Shown in pieces: positions 28,386 through 40,944 of a stretch of 64,000 nucleotides of DNA. Below the pieces are notes generated by a model. The model was not told where the DNA came from and searched no databases. It worked only from the letters and a program-made list of their open reading frames with translations. Location: positions 1 to 64,000 of the forward strand of contig JAJJXM010000026.1 in the NCBI GenBank assembly GCA_024516155.1, read 5' to 3'. Origin of the DNA: Pyronema omphalodes (taxonomy: Eukaryota > Ascomycota > Pezizomycetes > Pezizales > Pyronemataceae). The translations under genes were made by a program, and so were the position numbers. Each line of letters starts with the position of its first letter. Within the stretch, counting starts at the first letter, position 1.

Positions 28386-28811
28386 CGCTTAACCGGTGGT
28401 ACGGTAAGCGATGGCGAGGAGTCACGTGAGGAGGCTCTTGCTAAGCGAGCACGAAAATTTCTCGCGAGGAAAGGGGTCCGAAAGGGGGGAAATTTGGGGT
28501 ATCACCACAACCAGTGCTGCTGGTGGGGGGGGGATTTGGGGGGGGGGGGGGGGGATTTCGGTATGCCGAAACCGAAAATAAGGTCGGTTTGATGATTGGA
28601 GGGCGGGTGGTGGAGCGGCGTTGATGAAAGTGCCCGGAATCCGGCCCGGAGGTCCCAGAATCGCGTTTTTCCGCTGAATCTCAACGGTAAACGGTAGCTG
28701 GGTTCCGCAAATCGAGATTCGGGGTAATTCCGAGGTAAGAAATCGATTACCGATTCGAAAATCGGGGAAATTGTTGTTGTTGTCGCAAATGCAGGGAGGG
28801 GTCAGCGGTTC
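28386..28811 (-). promoter_or_regulatory. LINE D 5' UTR
   Basis: Nearly the same as the LINE C 5' UTR. It has a G/C-run at 28525-28555, CCGATTTTCGAATCGG near 28750, and the CTGCATTTGCGACAAC start block. The outermost C-tract is interrupted (CCCCTCCCTGC), and the first dozen or so bases found in LINE C are missing. Confidence 0.6.
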
Positions 28812-28930
28812 CTGCTTGTTGAGGATTCATTGGAGGCGGGACAGCTGACCAGCGTCTTGAGAGCGGAGGGGGCAGGCGGGATTAATTTCGATACTATACG
28901 TCACGACGGATCGGACGCCTTCTTGGTGGA
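28812..28930 (-). pseudogene. LINE F fragment 5 (ORF2 after RT)
   Basis: About 119 bp of the LINE E/F family on the minus strand. It matches LINE E at 33660-33770 (IEINAARRLPSQDAGHLSRLQ region). The right edge is the G4 insertion and the left edge is LINE D. With the G4 duplication removed it joins 42302-42438. The RNase H and 3' part of LINE F are missing from this side. Confidence 0.75.
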
Positions 28931-29399
28931 TGTAACGGCGAACAAGGGCGACATAGCTGACGGAGAACCTGATGGCTCTTCTCAATTATTCACTCTTGAG
29001 TTCAATGAAGAAAACCTTATAATAACTTCAACGTTAGAAACTCTTAAGCTGTGTCGAGCATCAACTTAGAGATTTCTGTGTTTAGAAGTCAAGGAAATAA
29101 ACAAAGACTTCAAGGGACAAAGAGATCTAAAGACGGGGACAAGAACGAGGACGTAAACAAAGATCGACAAAGTATTTGAATCTGTAAATAAACAAATCAC
29201 TCTGTAAGGAGAAAGGAAAGACAAAATAAACAAACAAAGAAACAATCCTCCTATATACCATTTTTCCTCCTTACACGCCGAGCCACTACTTGCAGATTTT
29301 TCCCGAAAAATAACTAAGTAAACAACGCGGTCACGGTTGCGCGTTCTAGACGCGCTAACGCGTTCGTACCAAATTAGCGTGTTTGCGTGCACAGCCTCG
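28931..29399 (-). repeat. G4 3' LTR, outer part (before LINE E)
   Basis: It matches 41188-41640 of the 5' LTR, from TGTAACGGCGAAC to GTGCACAGCCTCG. It continues at 35441 after LINE E. AGCCTCG (29393-29399) is the left copy of the LINE E target duplication. Confidence 0.92.
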
Positions 29400-29683
29400 G
29401 TGCGCGCCGCCGTTGCAAGGCTACACTTCACCTTGGCGCTTTCTAACCGCCGACATTTCGCTTAATTTTCCTATTTGGGAAATTCCAAAGAAACATCACG
29501 GCTTCAAGCCCCCCGCTCTCCGCGGCCCTGCCTCTGCACCAGCCCGCAGGCATGCTTCGCTTTGGGGAGACCTCTTCTCTCCAGCGGCATGCCCCGTTCA
29601 CCTCCTCTCCGAAAACCAGCAGCTAACCAGAAGATGACATCTTTAGCACCGCCCGCTCCGTCCGTCCTGGTACCCCCACCCCG

Positions 29684-31287
29684 ATGGCCATCAGGAGCTC
29701 TTCTGCAGCACATACTCGCCTCCAACAGGCAGTCGGAAAGCGAGCCCAAGCCACTCAGCCCCTCGAAGAGGAAGGCCCCGCGTATCAGAAACGCGAGAAA
29801 CGCGGTGATGACGCGCCCACGGTCGTGCCAGTCATAAACCCAGAGTACATTCTCAGCCTTGGTAAGAGGCTGGATGCCCTAGACAAACGCGTCCCCGCCC
29901 TTGAGGAAGAGGTCACGCGCCTCCGCACGATTAATCGCCAGCTTCGCGCTCGCCTTAACGAAGCCCTCGCCAGACCCGCCCCGCCTGCCCCCAGACCATC
30001 CCGCCCCGCCGCACACACCACCGCTGCTCCGCTCCGCCCCCCCGTGCAGATAGCTAGCCAGCCGACTGTTGCACAGGTCGCTGCTGCCAACGCAAGCCTC
30101 CCCACCCCCACACCTGCTCTCACCACGCCGTGGGCCACCCACCAATCGCGTCACGCGAAGAAGGTCCAGCAACGCGCTGGTAGCCTACACGCCCCTGCCA
30201 CAAACCTCCCGTCAGAGGTCCGCCGCATCGTCTTCTCTCGTGACCCCGCCATCGCGAACTGCTCCCAACCCTTGGACGCGTACACAGCAGCTTTCAACAA
30301 CTGTATGTGGTACAAGAACGCGCCCCAGTTCCATCGCGTGTTGAAGGTATCCCGTAACGCAAAGGGCACCCTGACGGCCACCACCGTCCCAGGGGTAGAT
30401 GACGCTACGCTTCTACGTTTTTACTGTAATGAAATCATCAACGCAGTTCGGGAGGTAGACTCGGGGGTTACGGACGTCGAGGAGCTAGACCGTTGGGTGG
30501 CCCTCAAGGTGCATGGCGTACCGCTCGCGCGTTTCCTAGGGGAAGGTTCCCACGGAGTGCAAAAACTCCAGGTGGAAATCTAGGCGAACCATGAAAATGT
30601 AGAGGTTCTACCCAACGTTCGTTGGTTGAGGAAAGTAGAAGAAATCCGTGAACGCTTCCTCCGTGGAGCCACCCAAAGTTCATCTGCTGTAATTTTCGTG
30701 AGGAGCTCCGCCTCCGCCCGCTTGCTAATCACTAAGGGTGTCCTGCTGGGCAGTTGCCGCCACCGAGCAGAACTCTACGTCTTTGAGGGTCCCGATAGTC
30801 AGTGCTCCGGATGCCTGAGTGGGGCCACATCCGCGAGCGCTGCTCTACACCTGATGTGTTCCGGTGCGCTTTCTGCGCCCTCAGTCATCCCACCGCGAAA
30901 CACCCCGCGTGTTCATTCGCAGGTTGCAGCAAGCCTATGGGCTCCGCGTGCCCCCATTCTCTCCCAGTGCCCAAATGTGCTAACTGCGGAGAGGAGCACT
31001 TCGCGACAGCTAGGACTTGTCCTGACCGCCTCGCAGCCATAGCAGCCGCCCGCCTTGCCCGCTCGGGCCGACTGAATCCTGTCACCACCGACGCCCCCAC
31101 TACGCGTGTAGCCTCCGCCCCGACTCCCTCCTCCTCTCGGTCCCCCTCCCCCCAGTCGCAAGACCCCAGCCCCTCCACCGCCCTGGTGGTTGTGAACCCT
31201 TTCGCTGTCCTCATAGACACCGACTCCGAAGTTGCCTCCTCCGCCGGGACGACCGATGCCGTTGCGCCTACAGAACCTGAATTATGA
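29684..31287 (+). pseudogene. LINE E ORF1 (coiled coil plus CCHC), broken
   Basis: The start MAIRSSSAAHTRLQQAVG is one choice; another ATG at 29634 is in a different frame. Residues about 50-90 form a coiled coil (LDALDKRVPALEEEVTRLR). A proline/alanine-rich linker and a central domain with WVALKVHGVPLARF follow, the counterpart of YKLAVHGIPT in the other LINEs. A TAG ends the first frame at 30583. After a shift near 30810 come knuckles CSGCPEWGHIRERC, CAFCALSH and CANCGEEH. The frame ends EPEL* at 31287, overlapping the ORF2 ATG. Confidence 0.85.
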
Positions 31288-34200
31288 GTAACATTCAGGT
31301 TCTACAGTTAAACTGTCGCAAGAGCGGTGAGGTTCTTACGGCAATCATGGAGAGCGGGAAAGAGCTGGGAGCGGACGTCGTTCTCGTGCAGGAGCCGCCG
31401 ACCTTACAAGGCTGGAGACACCCAGCGTATGACTTTCTATGGAGGGGTAGGGTGATGGCGGTGGTACGCAAGGATTCAGCGTGGACGTTGAGGCCCCGGG
31501 AAGATCTTGCGGCAGGGAGTGACGGGGACGTACAGGTGTTGGATGTAATGTGTCGAGGACACCGGCAGCTTCGGATTGTGAACGTTTACGATGCTCCTCG
31601 TCACTCGGACGGAGCACGACCTGATAGAGATGTCAGCTGGGACCGCATCATCACTTCGGCAACGGTGCTGGCGGGCGATTTCAATGCCCATAGGCAGTGG
31701 TGGAACCCCCGGTGTGAAGCACCGCTCCACCACGCCTTCCGGGAGTCCCTGATGGACTCTTACAACCTACATTACGTGGGTGACGGTCTCGAGACGCATC
31801 AGCAAACAGGTCAGTTGCGTTATAGTGTTATCGACTTGGTGCTCGCAACGGAGGAGATGGCGACGGCAGTACAGGCCACAAGGTTGGAGGCGCCGGAACA
31901 TGCCACCACGTCCGACCACGCCGCGTTGTCGTGGGAGGTGTCGACGGTGGTAGCTCCGGAGGACTTGGAAGTCCCTACGCGGGGGTGGGCTGTTCGAGAA
32001 CTGTTGGAGGATGAGGACCGAGCGGTCTCTGCGGCGTTAGATTGGCGCCATCGAAGCGAACGCAGACCACTCCTTACGGACCTCAGCACGGAGGAGGAGG
32101 TAGAAGACGAGGTGGTCTGGGTGAGGAAGGAACTCACATCGTTGCTGGAAGAGCGGCGAGGAAAATTCGGCTCACTGCGCGTTCGAAGCGGTGGTGGTCC
32201 GCAGAGGTTCGGGAGGCTCGCACAGAGTATGGTTGGACCCGCAGGCCGGTCAAGGAAGGTCGCGTGTCGGTGGAGGAAGAACACCAGCTCCGAAACGCAT
32301 ACCATTCGATGCAGCGAGAGAAAAAACGCTGTGGTTGGGGGGACTTCCTCTCGACAGCTAACGGGGATGCTGTCTGGGCGGCACTGAGAATGACCAAACC
32401 GCGAGTGGTGACGGTGGTTGGCCCGCTCGAGAACGAAGAGTGACAACGCGAGGAGGATGATCAGGATAGGCGACGGATGCTTGCGGAGGTATGCTTTCCC
32501 CCTCCCAAGCGTTTCTTGGGGTTGTCACTCCCCCCAGGGCCTCCTGGAAACATGTGGCGGTCAGTGTCGTTGGAGTCAGTAAACTCCGCTCTATCTAGGC
32601 AAAGCAACAAGAAGGCCCCAGGCACTGACGCGCTGGGTGTCCCCATTGTCAAAGCCTGCTCTCGTGGGACCTAGACCGTGTAGTCTCAGTGGTCAAACAC
32701 TGTCTGCGCCTGGGGTATCACCCCCGCAATTGGAAAATCGCAAAAGGAGTGTGCATCCCGAAGCTGGGGAAGCCGAGCTATTCGCGTGCTAAGAGCTTCC
32801 GGATAATCTCCCTACTCAGCTGCTTCGGCAAGCTGGTGGAACAAGTGGTAGCGGTGCTCCTCGCACAAGAGGCCGAGCGCATGGGGATACTGCACGATGG
32901 GGAGTTCGGGGGGAGAGCGAACAGGTCAGCGGCGGACGCAGCAGCGGTGCTGGTAGGGTTCGTCGAGGCTGCCTGGGAGGAAAAATTGTTAGGCGGCGCT
33001 CTTTTGATGGACGTCAAAGGCGCTTTCCCTACCGTCAACAGTGTTTGTTTGACCAACAAGCTGCGCAGAGCAGCCTTCAACGAAGGTCTCGTCCGGTGGA
33101 TTACCAGCTTCATGGGGGTAGAAGAGTCGGAATTTTCCTCGCCGGGGAAGCTGGCGATCCGATAGACACCGACACTGGGCTGCCCTAAGGCTCCCCTGTG
33201 TCTCCGATATTCTTTTTGCTATACATATCAGACCTGGCACGGATGGTTGAAGCGGAGGTCGGGGGAACGCTGGGGCTGTCTTTCGTCGATGACGTCACGT
33301 GGCTCGTGACGGGCGCGTCAGCGACTGACGTCACCACCAAGTTAAAACGATGCGCGTCCCCCTGCCTCGCGTGGAGTGTAGCCAACGCGGTGGTGTTCGA
33401 ATCGGAGAAGACTGAAGCAATCCTTTTCTCTCGGAGACGCCCCCCCCGCGAACCCTGACTCCCTCACGGTGACGGTGGGGCCCCACTCCATTCGGTACTC
33501 CGCAACCGCTGTTCGGTGATTAGGATACTGGCTGGAGGCCAAACTCACCTTCAACCAGCATCGACGGAAGTGGCTCTCCCGAGCCTCTCAACAACAGGCA
33601 CATATCGCACGCTTGTGTAACACATACGGGCTCTCCGCGGGCAGCACCGCTAATCTTCAGCAAGCTGTGGTGCAATCCGTTGCTACCTACGGTATTGAAA
33701 TCAACGCCGCCCGCCGACTCCCCTCCCAAGACGCTGGCCACCTGTCTCGCCTTCAACTCATCCTCAACAAGCAGGCACGGGCCATCACCGGCTGCTTCCG
33801 TACCACCCCGCTCGGCTTTCTGTCAGCAGAAAGCGTGACGAGACAGGCAGAATCTCTTGTGCGCGGACCGGAAGCCCGCTTTAGAGCGCGATTGCTCACC
33901 CGCCCAGCGCCCCCTGGCTCCAGCCCCCCGTCTCCGGCGCCGATATCGTCCGACAATTGACCCAGCGCGCAACGACCCGTTCGGGCTTCCACCACGTCGA
34001 GAGAGTTCTCCCCCCTCTCCCCCAGCAGTTCCCCGGCACGGTCGTCATCACATCTAGGAATGAGGCAACCGCGTGCGCCCAACAGTGGGAGAAACTTGAC
34101 TGCGCCTGCGTCTGGACCGAGGTGTCTCGCATGGAAGACGTCGCCGGTTCCAGATTTGTTCGCTACCTGCGGGGGGTCCTCACTTCCTCCTCCTTCTGCG

Positions 34201-35058
34201 TGGGACGTGATGCAGAAGTTTATGATGCCGAGCTTCATGCCATTCCAATGGCCCTGCGAGATTACTGGGATGTATCACTACTCGGTAGCTCGCCCCCCCC
34301 CCCCCCCCCGCTCCTCACAATTTTTTCAGATGCACAAGCCGCGCTGCAGCGACTGCTTTCTGACGTGCCTGGCCCGGGCCAGATCCTGCAACGCCTGATC
34401 GCGACAGAAGTCGCAAAACTCCGCGCCTTCACTGGCATTGAGGTGGACTTCCGGTGAGTGCCCGGCCACACCGACATTGTGGAAAACGAAGCCGCGGACG
34501 CGGCAGCAAAACAAGGCACAGGTTACCGATGCTTAGCCCCCCCCCTCCGCGGGTGCGCGGACCCTGTCTGCTGCCCCGTTCCTTGGACATCGCTGGCGCA
34601 TGTCAATCGCGCAGCGACGGAGATTGCCAAGGCGATTGCAGAGAAGTGAGTGCGCCACCGTACCGACCTTAACGCATCTTACCGCCCCCGGAAAAAGTGG
34701 GGCATCCGCGACGGCCTGAAAACCGTGCCGAAACACCGGGCCGCGGTGTTTTTCCAGATTGCTTCCGGTCATGCGCTGATAGGCACACACCTATTGCGCA
34801 TAAAGAACCGAGACTCGGATCGCTGTTGGTGGTGCGATTCCGGAGAACGCCAAACGCGAGGCCACCTGTTTTGGTGCCTGCGATCGCTGGCAACGCGAGT
34901 ATGAGGTACTTGCTCAAGAGGTGGAAAAAATAACGGGAAAGCCGCGGCGACGGCAGGGAAGGCTGAAGGCGGTGGAGATTTCTTCGGACGATGAGCTTAC
35001 CAAAGCGATCAGGGAATACCTAGCGGCCACGGAGGTGGGAAGGCGCTACGTAGAATGA
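31284..35058 (+). pseudogene. LINE E ORF2 (endonuclease, RT, RNase H, zinc tail), broken
   Basis: It starts MSNIQVLQLNCRKSGEV. Endonuclease: VLVQEPPTLQG, LAGDFNAHRQWWNPR, TTSDHAALSWEV. A shift near 32160 follows. RT: KKAPGTDALGVPIV, LLMDVKGAFPTVNS and the catalytic FVDD at about 33283. RNase H: EVYDAELHAIPMAL, IFSDAQAALQRL and PGHTDIVENEAADAAA, with TGA at 34456 where a Trp codon (TGG) is expected. The C-terminal zinc cluster is CWWCDSGERQTRGHLFWC. The last frame ends GRRYVE* at 35058. Confidence 0.87.
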
Positions 35059-35440
35059 GAACAGCACGGGTGGGTGAGGCCAAAATCGGAGGACACGGGG
35101 CATGAGGCGATGCGAGATACGGCGCTTTTCCTTTTTTTTCTTTTCGTTTGGTGAAGACGCGTGTCTTTGTGTTCCTTTGAATTTGTCACGATGTGTTCGA
35201 GCAGTCCGCTGCTAGGCGACTTTGTCTCTTTTCCTTTCTTATTTTTTCTTATCTTTTCTGGGGGTGCACAGTTTGACTGGTTATTTTCTTTTTTCTTTTT
35301 TCTTCTTGGTGTGTGTAACGGGGATAGGATATAGGGGCGCCTCATTAGGTGGTCTGGGCCACGAGGACGGGATACCAGGATTTCTTTCTTCCTGCATAGG
35401 CCTTTCAGGCCTCGATCAGTGTATGATACAAAACAAAACA
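35059..35440 (+). other. LINE E 3' UTR and AAAAC tail
   Basis: The UTR is T-rich in the middle. It ends ...GCATAGGCCTTTCAGG..., CTCGATCAGTG, then ATACAAAACAAAACA. The same order ends LINE I at about 51606 (GCATAGGCCTTTGACG, then AAAACAAAACAAAAC), which fixes this as the family 3' end. Confidence 0.8.
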
Positions 35441-35693
35441 AGCCTCGTCTCGCGCTCGTTAGCGTATCTGGCGTGTGCGCTAGCGTAACCCTAAGCGTAG
35501 TCACGCGCGCGCTTCCGTCACCCTAATCGTGCGCGTGCGTCCGTAAGCCTCACCCTAGCAGTGCGCGTACGGTCACAAACCTAACCCTAGTTTGTGTGCG
35601 TGCGGGTGCAACCCTAACCCTAGTCACGTGAATCCAGATCAGCTGCGATTGGAAAGATGGTGCAATACTGATAAGGTCACATGGCTAGATCTT

Positions 35694-35709
35694 ATCTTAT
35701 CGATAAGAT
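35694..35709. promoter_or_regulatory. GATA-type perfect palindrome in G4 LTR
   Basis: ATCTTATCGATAAGAT is a 16-bp perfect palindrome with two opposed GATA cores. The copy in the 5' LTR is at 41922-41937. Fungal GATA factors (AreA/NIT2 class) bind close pairs of GATA sites. Use by such a factor is inference. Confidence 0.5.
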
Positions 35710-35799
35710 GATTGTGCCCTAGCCCTAGTGACATGTGCGCACATTAGTAGACCAGTGCGCGTGCATACTGATCTACTACTGATTAGAGACACGTGACCG

Positions 35800-35821
35800 A
35801 TCTTATCTAATCGGATAAGAT
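35800..35821. promoter_or_regulatory. Second GATA-type inverted pair in G4 LTR
   Basis: ATCTTATC and GATAAGAT arms are separated by six bases. The 5' LTR copy is at 42028-42049 and has the same arms with one spacer change. It lies about 90 bp from the first palindrome. Confidence 0.5.
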
Positions 35822-36079
35822 GATTGGTAGACCGTAGGTATGGAATTTCCGAAAAGGGATCCGAGCAGACCCCTAACCCTGTGGGTAGGTCACGTGACCT
35901 TTTTGACAATTTGGGAATTGAGCGTAACCCTATCCCAGGCGAGTGACGAGTGATGATCGAAAACAAAAGGATAATAGAAATAAATAAACAAACGAGTGCT
36001 GAATAATGAAGCGAATGATAATAGGTGAATGAATGACGAGGAGGGAGAAGGTAGTAATTCTCGAGCCGCGACAGGATCC

Positions 36080-39000
36080 ACCTTCTTGGACTGAGCTCCG
36101 GCGAAGTAACGTCTCTGATAAGTCAGGGAGGGGTCCCGGTTCATCGGGGTACTTTTTATGGAAGTCGTCAACGGCTTTACTGTCGGAATGAAGTTCGGCG
36201 GGTTCCCAATCGGGCATATCGTATCCAACCCATTTAACCATGTACTGATGTTTCTTCCTGTGGATTCAGGAGTCGAGGATAGCTTCGATGAAGTATTCGT
36301 CTTCACCGTCGATTTCCACCGGGGGTGGTGGGTCTGATTGTTGGCCGGGGTAGGGGTCATTCGCAGCTGGTTCCCATAGGGAAACATGTTGAACGTTATG
36401 GCATTTCATCGTCGGGGGTAGTTCTAATCGGTAGGCATAGGGGGATACTTTAGCGATAATGTTGAGGGGTCCGTAACGTTTGTTGTCTCACTTCGGGGAG
36501 GGTCGACGAGTTTTCCAATTGCGAGCATTCATCCATACCAAATCTCCAGGGTTATAATTCGGTGACGGGAGTCGATGTTCATCGGCATTCTCCTGATAAC
36601 GTCGATTGGCTCTATTGATTTCAGCTCGTAGATGGTTATGGATTTCGGCGAGGGTTTTCGAAGTTGTGAGGGCCCGTCGATCGTTTACATCATTTGTAGC
36701 TGCTGGGAGTAAATCGAATTGGCAACGGGGGTCGAATCCTTTATTAGCAAAGAACGGGGAAGTTCCTGTTGTCTCGGATGCTTGGTTATTCGCAGCGAAT
36801 TCTGCTAATGGTAACCAATCAGCCCAATAATCTTGACGATAGTTGATGTGGGCTCGGAGGTATTGTTCCATAATAGCGTTCATTCGTTCTGTTTGACCGT
36901 CCGTTTGTGGATAGAATGCCGTTGATAATCGAGGCTCGATTCCCAAACGTCGACAGAGATTCTTCCAAAACAAAGCACGGAATTGGGGTCCTCGATCAGA
37001 GATAATGGTAAGGGGGAGTCCATGCAATCGGAAGATGTGGGTAATAAACAAAGACGATAATTCGTTTGCGTCGATATCCGTTCGACAGGCAATCAGATGT
37101 CGTTCTTTGGTTAATCTATCCACAACTACCCAAATTGCATCACACCCATTAGACCATGGTAATCCTGTTACGAAGTCCATCGATATGTCCTGCCAGGATC
37201 TTTCTGGAATAGGTGATGGGCGTAGAATACCAAACGGGGCGTTTCTGGTAGGTTTCGAACGTTGACAGGTATGACAATTTCGGATATATCTTTCCACGTC
37301 TGTCCTCATCCGGGGCCAAGTATAGGTTCTTGAGAGGTATTCTAATGTTTTAGATCTACCTGGGTGTCCAGCCGTAGGAGAGTCGTGGTGTTGTTGGATT
37401 AGATGTAATCGTAGAGGTTCGTAATTCGGGACCCATAAACATCCCCGGTAGAGTAAACGGTTATTGTTCACTGTACATTCAGCTAATGTAATGTCTTTAC
37501 AATAACGAGTGTTATTGTTTAGCATTTCAAGAACCTTAGTAGGGAATGGGTCTTTATCGTAGGCTTGCGTGATGAGCTGGGATAAGGTGGGGTTTGTTTG
37601 TTGTGGGTCCGGTATTACTGTTTGTTGCGAATCCGTTGTTGTTTGTCGATTACGGGGGGTAACAGCCGCAACGTGAAGGATATTCTCCGGCTTAATGATC
37701 GTTGTATGGTTTTCTAGGGAGTGTTCATCCCCCTCTTGAGGCAGATCTCCGGATCGACGAGTCAGTGCGTCTGGTTCACCGCCCGCGGTACCGAGGCGGT
37801 AAACAATCTTGAAATTGAACTGAGACAAAAACTGGGACCAACGGGCGTGACGGCGGTTCAAGAGCTTTGTCGAAGTAACATATTCCAGATTCTTATGATC
37901 TGACAGCACTCGAATGGGGTTAATAACAGACTGCAATTCGGGACGCCATTGTTTGAAAGCCCGGACGATAGCCATGAGTTCTTTATCATATATCTCATAA
38001 TTACATTCGGCGGGGGAATGTTTCTTTGAGAAGTAAGCAATAGGATGTAAGATTCCTTGGTCATCATATTGAGAAAGTACTCCAGCAGAGACATAATCGG
38101 AAGCATCGGTTTCGACAATAACATCCCGGTCTGGGTCGAAACGAGCCAGGACGGGGGCGGATGTAAACGTTGATTTCAATTCCTCAAAGGCCTGTTGTTG
38201 GGGTTCCAACCAGACGAAAGGAACTCCTTTTCGTGTGAGTAACGTGAGAGGTGGGACTATTTTTGAATAGTTCTCAACGAAACGTCGATAGAAATTTGCA
38301 AAACCCAAACACGCTCTAACATCTTTGAGGTTTCGGGGAGGTTCCAATCCCGGACTGCAGTAATCTTCTCAGGGTCCATCTTTATTCCTTCTGTACTAAT
38401 GATGAGTCCTAAGTACTTTACTTCCTTCTGATGGAACTCGCATTTCTCTGGTTTGAGATGTAATGCTGCTTTTTCGAATGCTTCGAGGATCAATTTAACA
38501 TGTTGTTTATGTTCTTCGAGATTATCCGAATAGATCAGGGTGTCATCCAAATTGGCAGTACAGAATCGATCAAGGTAAGGTGCCAATACGTCGTTGATGA
38601 AGTTCTGAAACGTAGCAGGGGCATTGGTAAGTCAGAAGGGCATAACCAATGATTCGAATAATCCGTACCGGGTACGAAAAGCGGTTTTCCATTCTTCCCC
38701 ATTTGCCATACGTATTAAATTATACGCTCCCCTAATGTCGAGCTTGGTGAACCACTTAGCTCTTGAAAGGTTCATTAAGGTATCCTGCATCAGGGGAAGA
38801 GGGTAGCGATTCTTGATTGTTCCGGGGTTGATTCCACGATAATCGACCACCAAACCCAACGAACCATCGCCTTTCTTTACGAAAAGAATGGGAGCATCCG
38901 CTGGGGATGAAGAGGCACGAATGAAACCTTTGGTCAGGTTTTCATCTGACCAACGTTTCAATTCCTCCAACTCTGGACGTGATAGGGAATAAAGGGGGCC

Positions 39001-39969
39001 GAAGGGAGGCTGAAAACCATGGACGAGTGATATCCTGTGATCCGGCCGTCGATGGGGCGGTAACTTATCGGCATTGACTTTGTCGAAGATTCCCAAGTAT
39101 TTGTGATATTCTGGATGTACAATAGTCTTAAGATCTGGTACCGCTTTCTCTGGTTGAAGAGCTGTGGTGATTTCATTCAACGATAAGGCGAATTGTTCGA
39201 CTTTTCCGTAACGATTGTTGGCATTGTTTACGATTCGTCGAAACGTCGTAGCTCAAATAGCACAGATCTTATTTTGTTGTTTCGGAGCAATACCCTCAAC
39301 AGGGGTGGGTGTTAACGTGGTTTGGTGGGGGAGACAGTTCGGTGATGAGAATTTGATATCGTTGTCGGCGAAGTTTATTGTAACATCGTGTTTACAAGGC
39401 CATGGGATGCCTAAAACGAGGGGATAATGACCAAGCCGAGTAACGTAGGCAGTTAGTAATTCATGATAGCCTCCTATTGTACCTTCGACTTCAACGTATT
39501 CGGTGATATCTCCTGATGAAATGGGTCGACCATCAATTATTTCAACCATTTTGGGGTTTTTTAATTGAGAACGGGGAAAGTTGTGTTGGCGTGCGAAGTC
39601 CTGGTTCATGAAGGAAATTCCTGTGCATCCGCAGTCTACGAGAGCATGAGTATTGATTTTGGTATTGTGTTCAGTTAGTGTACATGGCACGACCAAATGA
39701 TTCCCATGCAATTCGTTTTCTTGTTTACTTGACAAAGAACTAGCGGATACATAAACGATTTCCTGAGATGAAACGAAAGACGAGGCAGGGGCTGGTCCAA
39801 CAACAGAGCCAACAGGCTGTTGATGGACTATTCTTTTCCCTGGTCGGCGTCGGGGTTTGTTGGGATATCCAAAACCTCGGCGGCGGCTAGGCGAATCTTG
39901 CGGGAGTTGTTTGCTGCCAACGTAGAACATTCGTTCTTGAAGTGATCGGCTGATCCACAATAAAGACAA
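36080..39969 (-). pseudogene. pol: G4 pol (protease, RT, RNase H, integrase, chromodomain), broken
   Basis: The protease has ALVDCGCTGISFM, a variant of the usual DTG/DSG site. A stop follows at 39253. [31 protein letters not shown], then TGA at 38632 replacing the Gly of MPFGLTNAP, and NLDDTLIYS at the YxDD position. A shift near 38340 leads to RNase H (VETDASDYVSAGVLSQ) and integrase. The integrase has HDSPTAGH, CHTC, and DDE in MDFVTGLP, ISDRGPQF and QTDGQTERMN. A stop at 36488 and TGA at 36266 in the chromodomain (DEYFIEAILDS*, then YMVKWVGYDMPDWEP) complete the damage. Confidence 0.9.
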
Positions 39970-40944
39970 AGTCTCTTAGCCATTCGTTCATCACGACGGC
40001 GTTGGTTCTGAGCCTTTTGGGAAGCTGATAGGTCCATGGGGGCCGATCCGTAATTACCACTATTGGTATTCGGTGGGTGGGACACCGGGCAAGACGGCGT
40101 GGAGCTGGAACGACTGGGGAGCGAAGGAACATGCCGTTTTGTGGTGTTTGAATGAGCTCGAATTCTATAGTCTAGCTTCATACAAAGATCCAAAACTTGG
40201 TAACTTCTGAGGTTCTTCAGCTTGATAAACAAGACTGGTCTGAAGGTCTCGAGAGGGCCCACGCTTCAGGGCAGCCTTCTTGGCGTTCTCATCGTAGTTC
40301 AAGATAGCCATTAATCGTTGGAACTCTGCGTAATATTGGCTAAACTCACGGTTGCCCTGTTGAAGTTTGTCCAATTCCGCAGATGCAGTTCCAACTTGAT
40401 CAGGATCTCCGAAGGCAGCTTCCAGAATTGTAATAAGAGCCTCAACGTCCTTAAGCTTAATCTTATCTGTAAGGATGTAAGGTTGAATTTGATTCTGAGC
40501 GTTGCCTTTGAGATATCCATAAGTGTAACGTAGCTTATGTTGATCATTGGTAAAACGGGAGGAGTCTCCGGCGAGCTTGGATCTGGCTTTCGAAATGAAG
40601 TTCAAGAGTTCCTTGCGTTCCCCAGAAAACGAAGGTGGGTGGGGTAAATCGATAGGACGGGTATTCGGAAGGGGACCGTTCTTCGTAAGGGCTTGCAGGA
40701 GTCGAACGGAGGCGTTGGCGCTTTCGAGATCCCTCTCCAAGTCGGTAATTCGTTGGGCGTAGAGGGAGTTATCCTTTCGAGCTTCTGTTAGTTCAACTCG
40801 GAGGTCGTCTCTAAGTTGACAGACTCGTTCGTATTCCTTTTCGGCGTTGCGGACCAGTCTGATCTTCGTGGGGTCCTGTTCAACCTCCAGCCTTTCGGCT
40901 TCGTTGAGGTACAGGGCCACAACGACCTTGTCATTTTGGTCCAT
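39828..40944 (-). pseudogene. gag: G4 gag with CCHC knuckle, frameshifted
   Basis: It starts MDQNDKVVVALYLNEAERL. A coiled coil (about residues 25-75) leads to the Gag core (PPSFSGERKELLNFISKA onward). At about 40200 the frame shifts to a segment with CLYCGSADHFKNEC, the nucleocapsid knuckle. This overlaps the pol frame starting about 39969. It is shorter than the G1 Gag (about 370 against 728 residues). Confidence 0.87.

Larger units (their letters stand above)
22118..28811 (-). mobile_element. LINE D, nearly full length (6.7 kb)
   Basis: The minus-strand order is 5' UTR (28386-28811), ORF1, overlap, ORF2 (endonuclease, RT, RNase H, Cys/His tail), a 3' UTR of about 630 bp and a (CAAA)n tail at 22118-22140. 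The 5' end lacks the first bases seen in LINE C. It joins LINE F at AACAAGCAG, with no clear duplication at the two flanks. Several frameshifts and one nonsense codon make it non-autonomous now. It is the reference for the 5' and 3' ends shared with the ORF1-only elements. Confidence 0.88.
29400..35440 (+). mobile_element. LINE E, full length (6.04 kb), inside the G4 LTR
   Basis: Bounded by AGCCTCG at 29393-29399 and 35441-35447. It has a 5' UTR of about 280 bp, ORF1, a 4-nt ATGA overlap, ORF2 and a 380-bp 3' UTR ending AAAACAAAACA. It belongs to a LINE family distinct from B/C/D: the GC-rich ORF1 has a different N-terminus and the tail is (AAAAC)n with no AACC/GGTT hairpin. LINE F and LINE I are relatives. 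Several stops and shifts are present. Confidence 0.92.
35441..36073 (-). repeat. G4 3' LTR, inner part (after LINE E)
   Basis: It matches 41634-42301. It contains scattered CCCTAA words, two GATA-type palindromes (35694-35709 and 35800-35821) and the LTR start TGTCGCGGCTCGAG at 36073. Just inside lies AGAAGGTGGATCC, a plausible polypurine tract. Confidence 0.92.
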
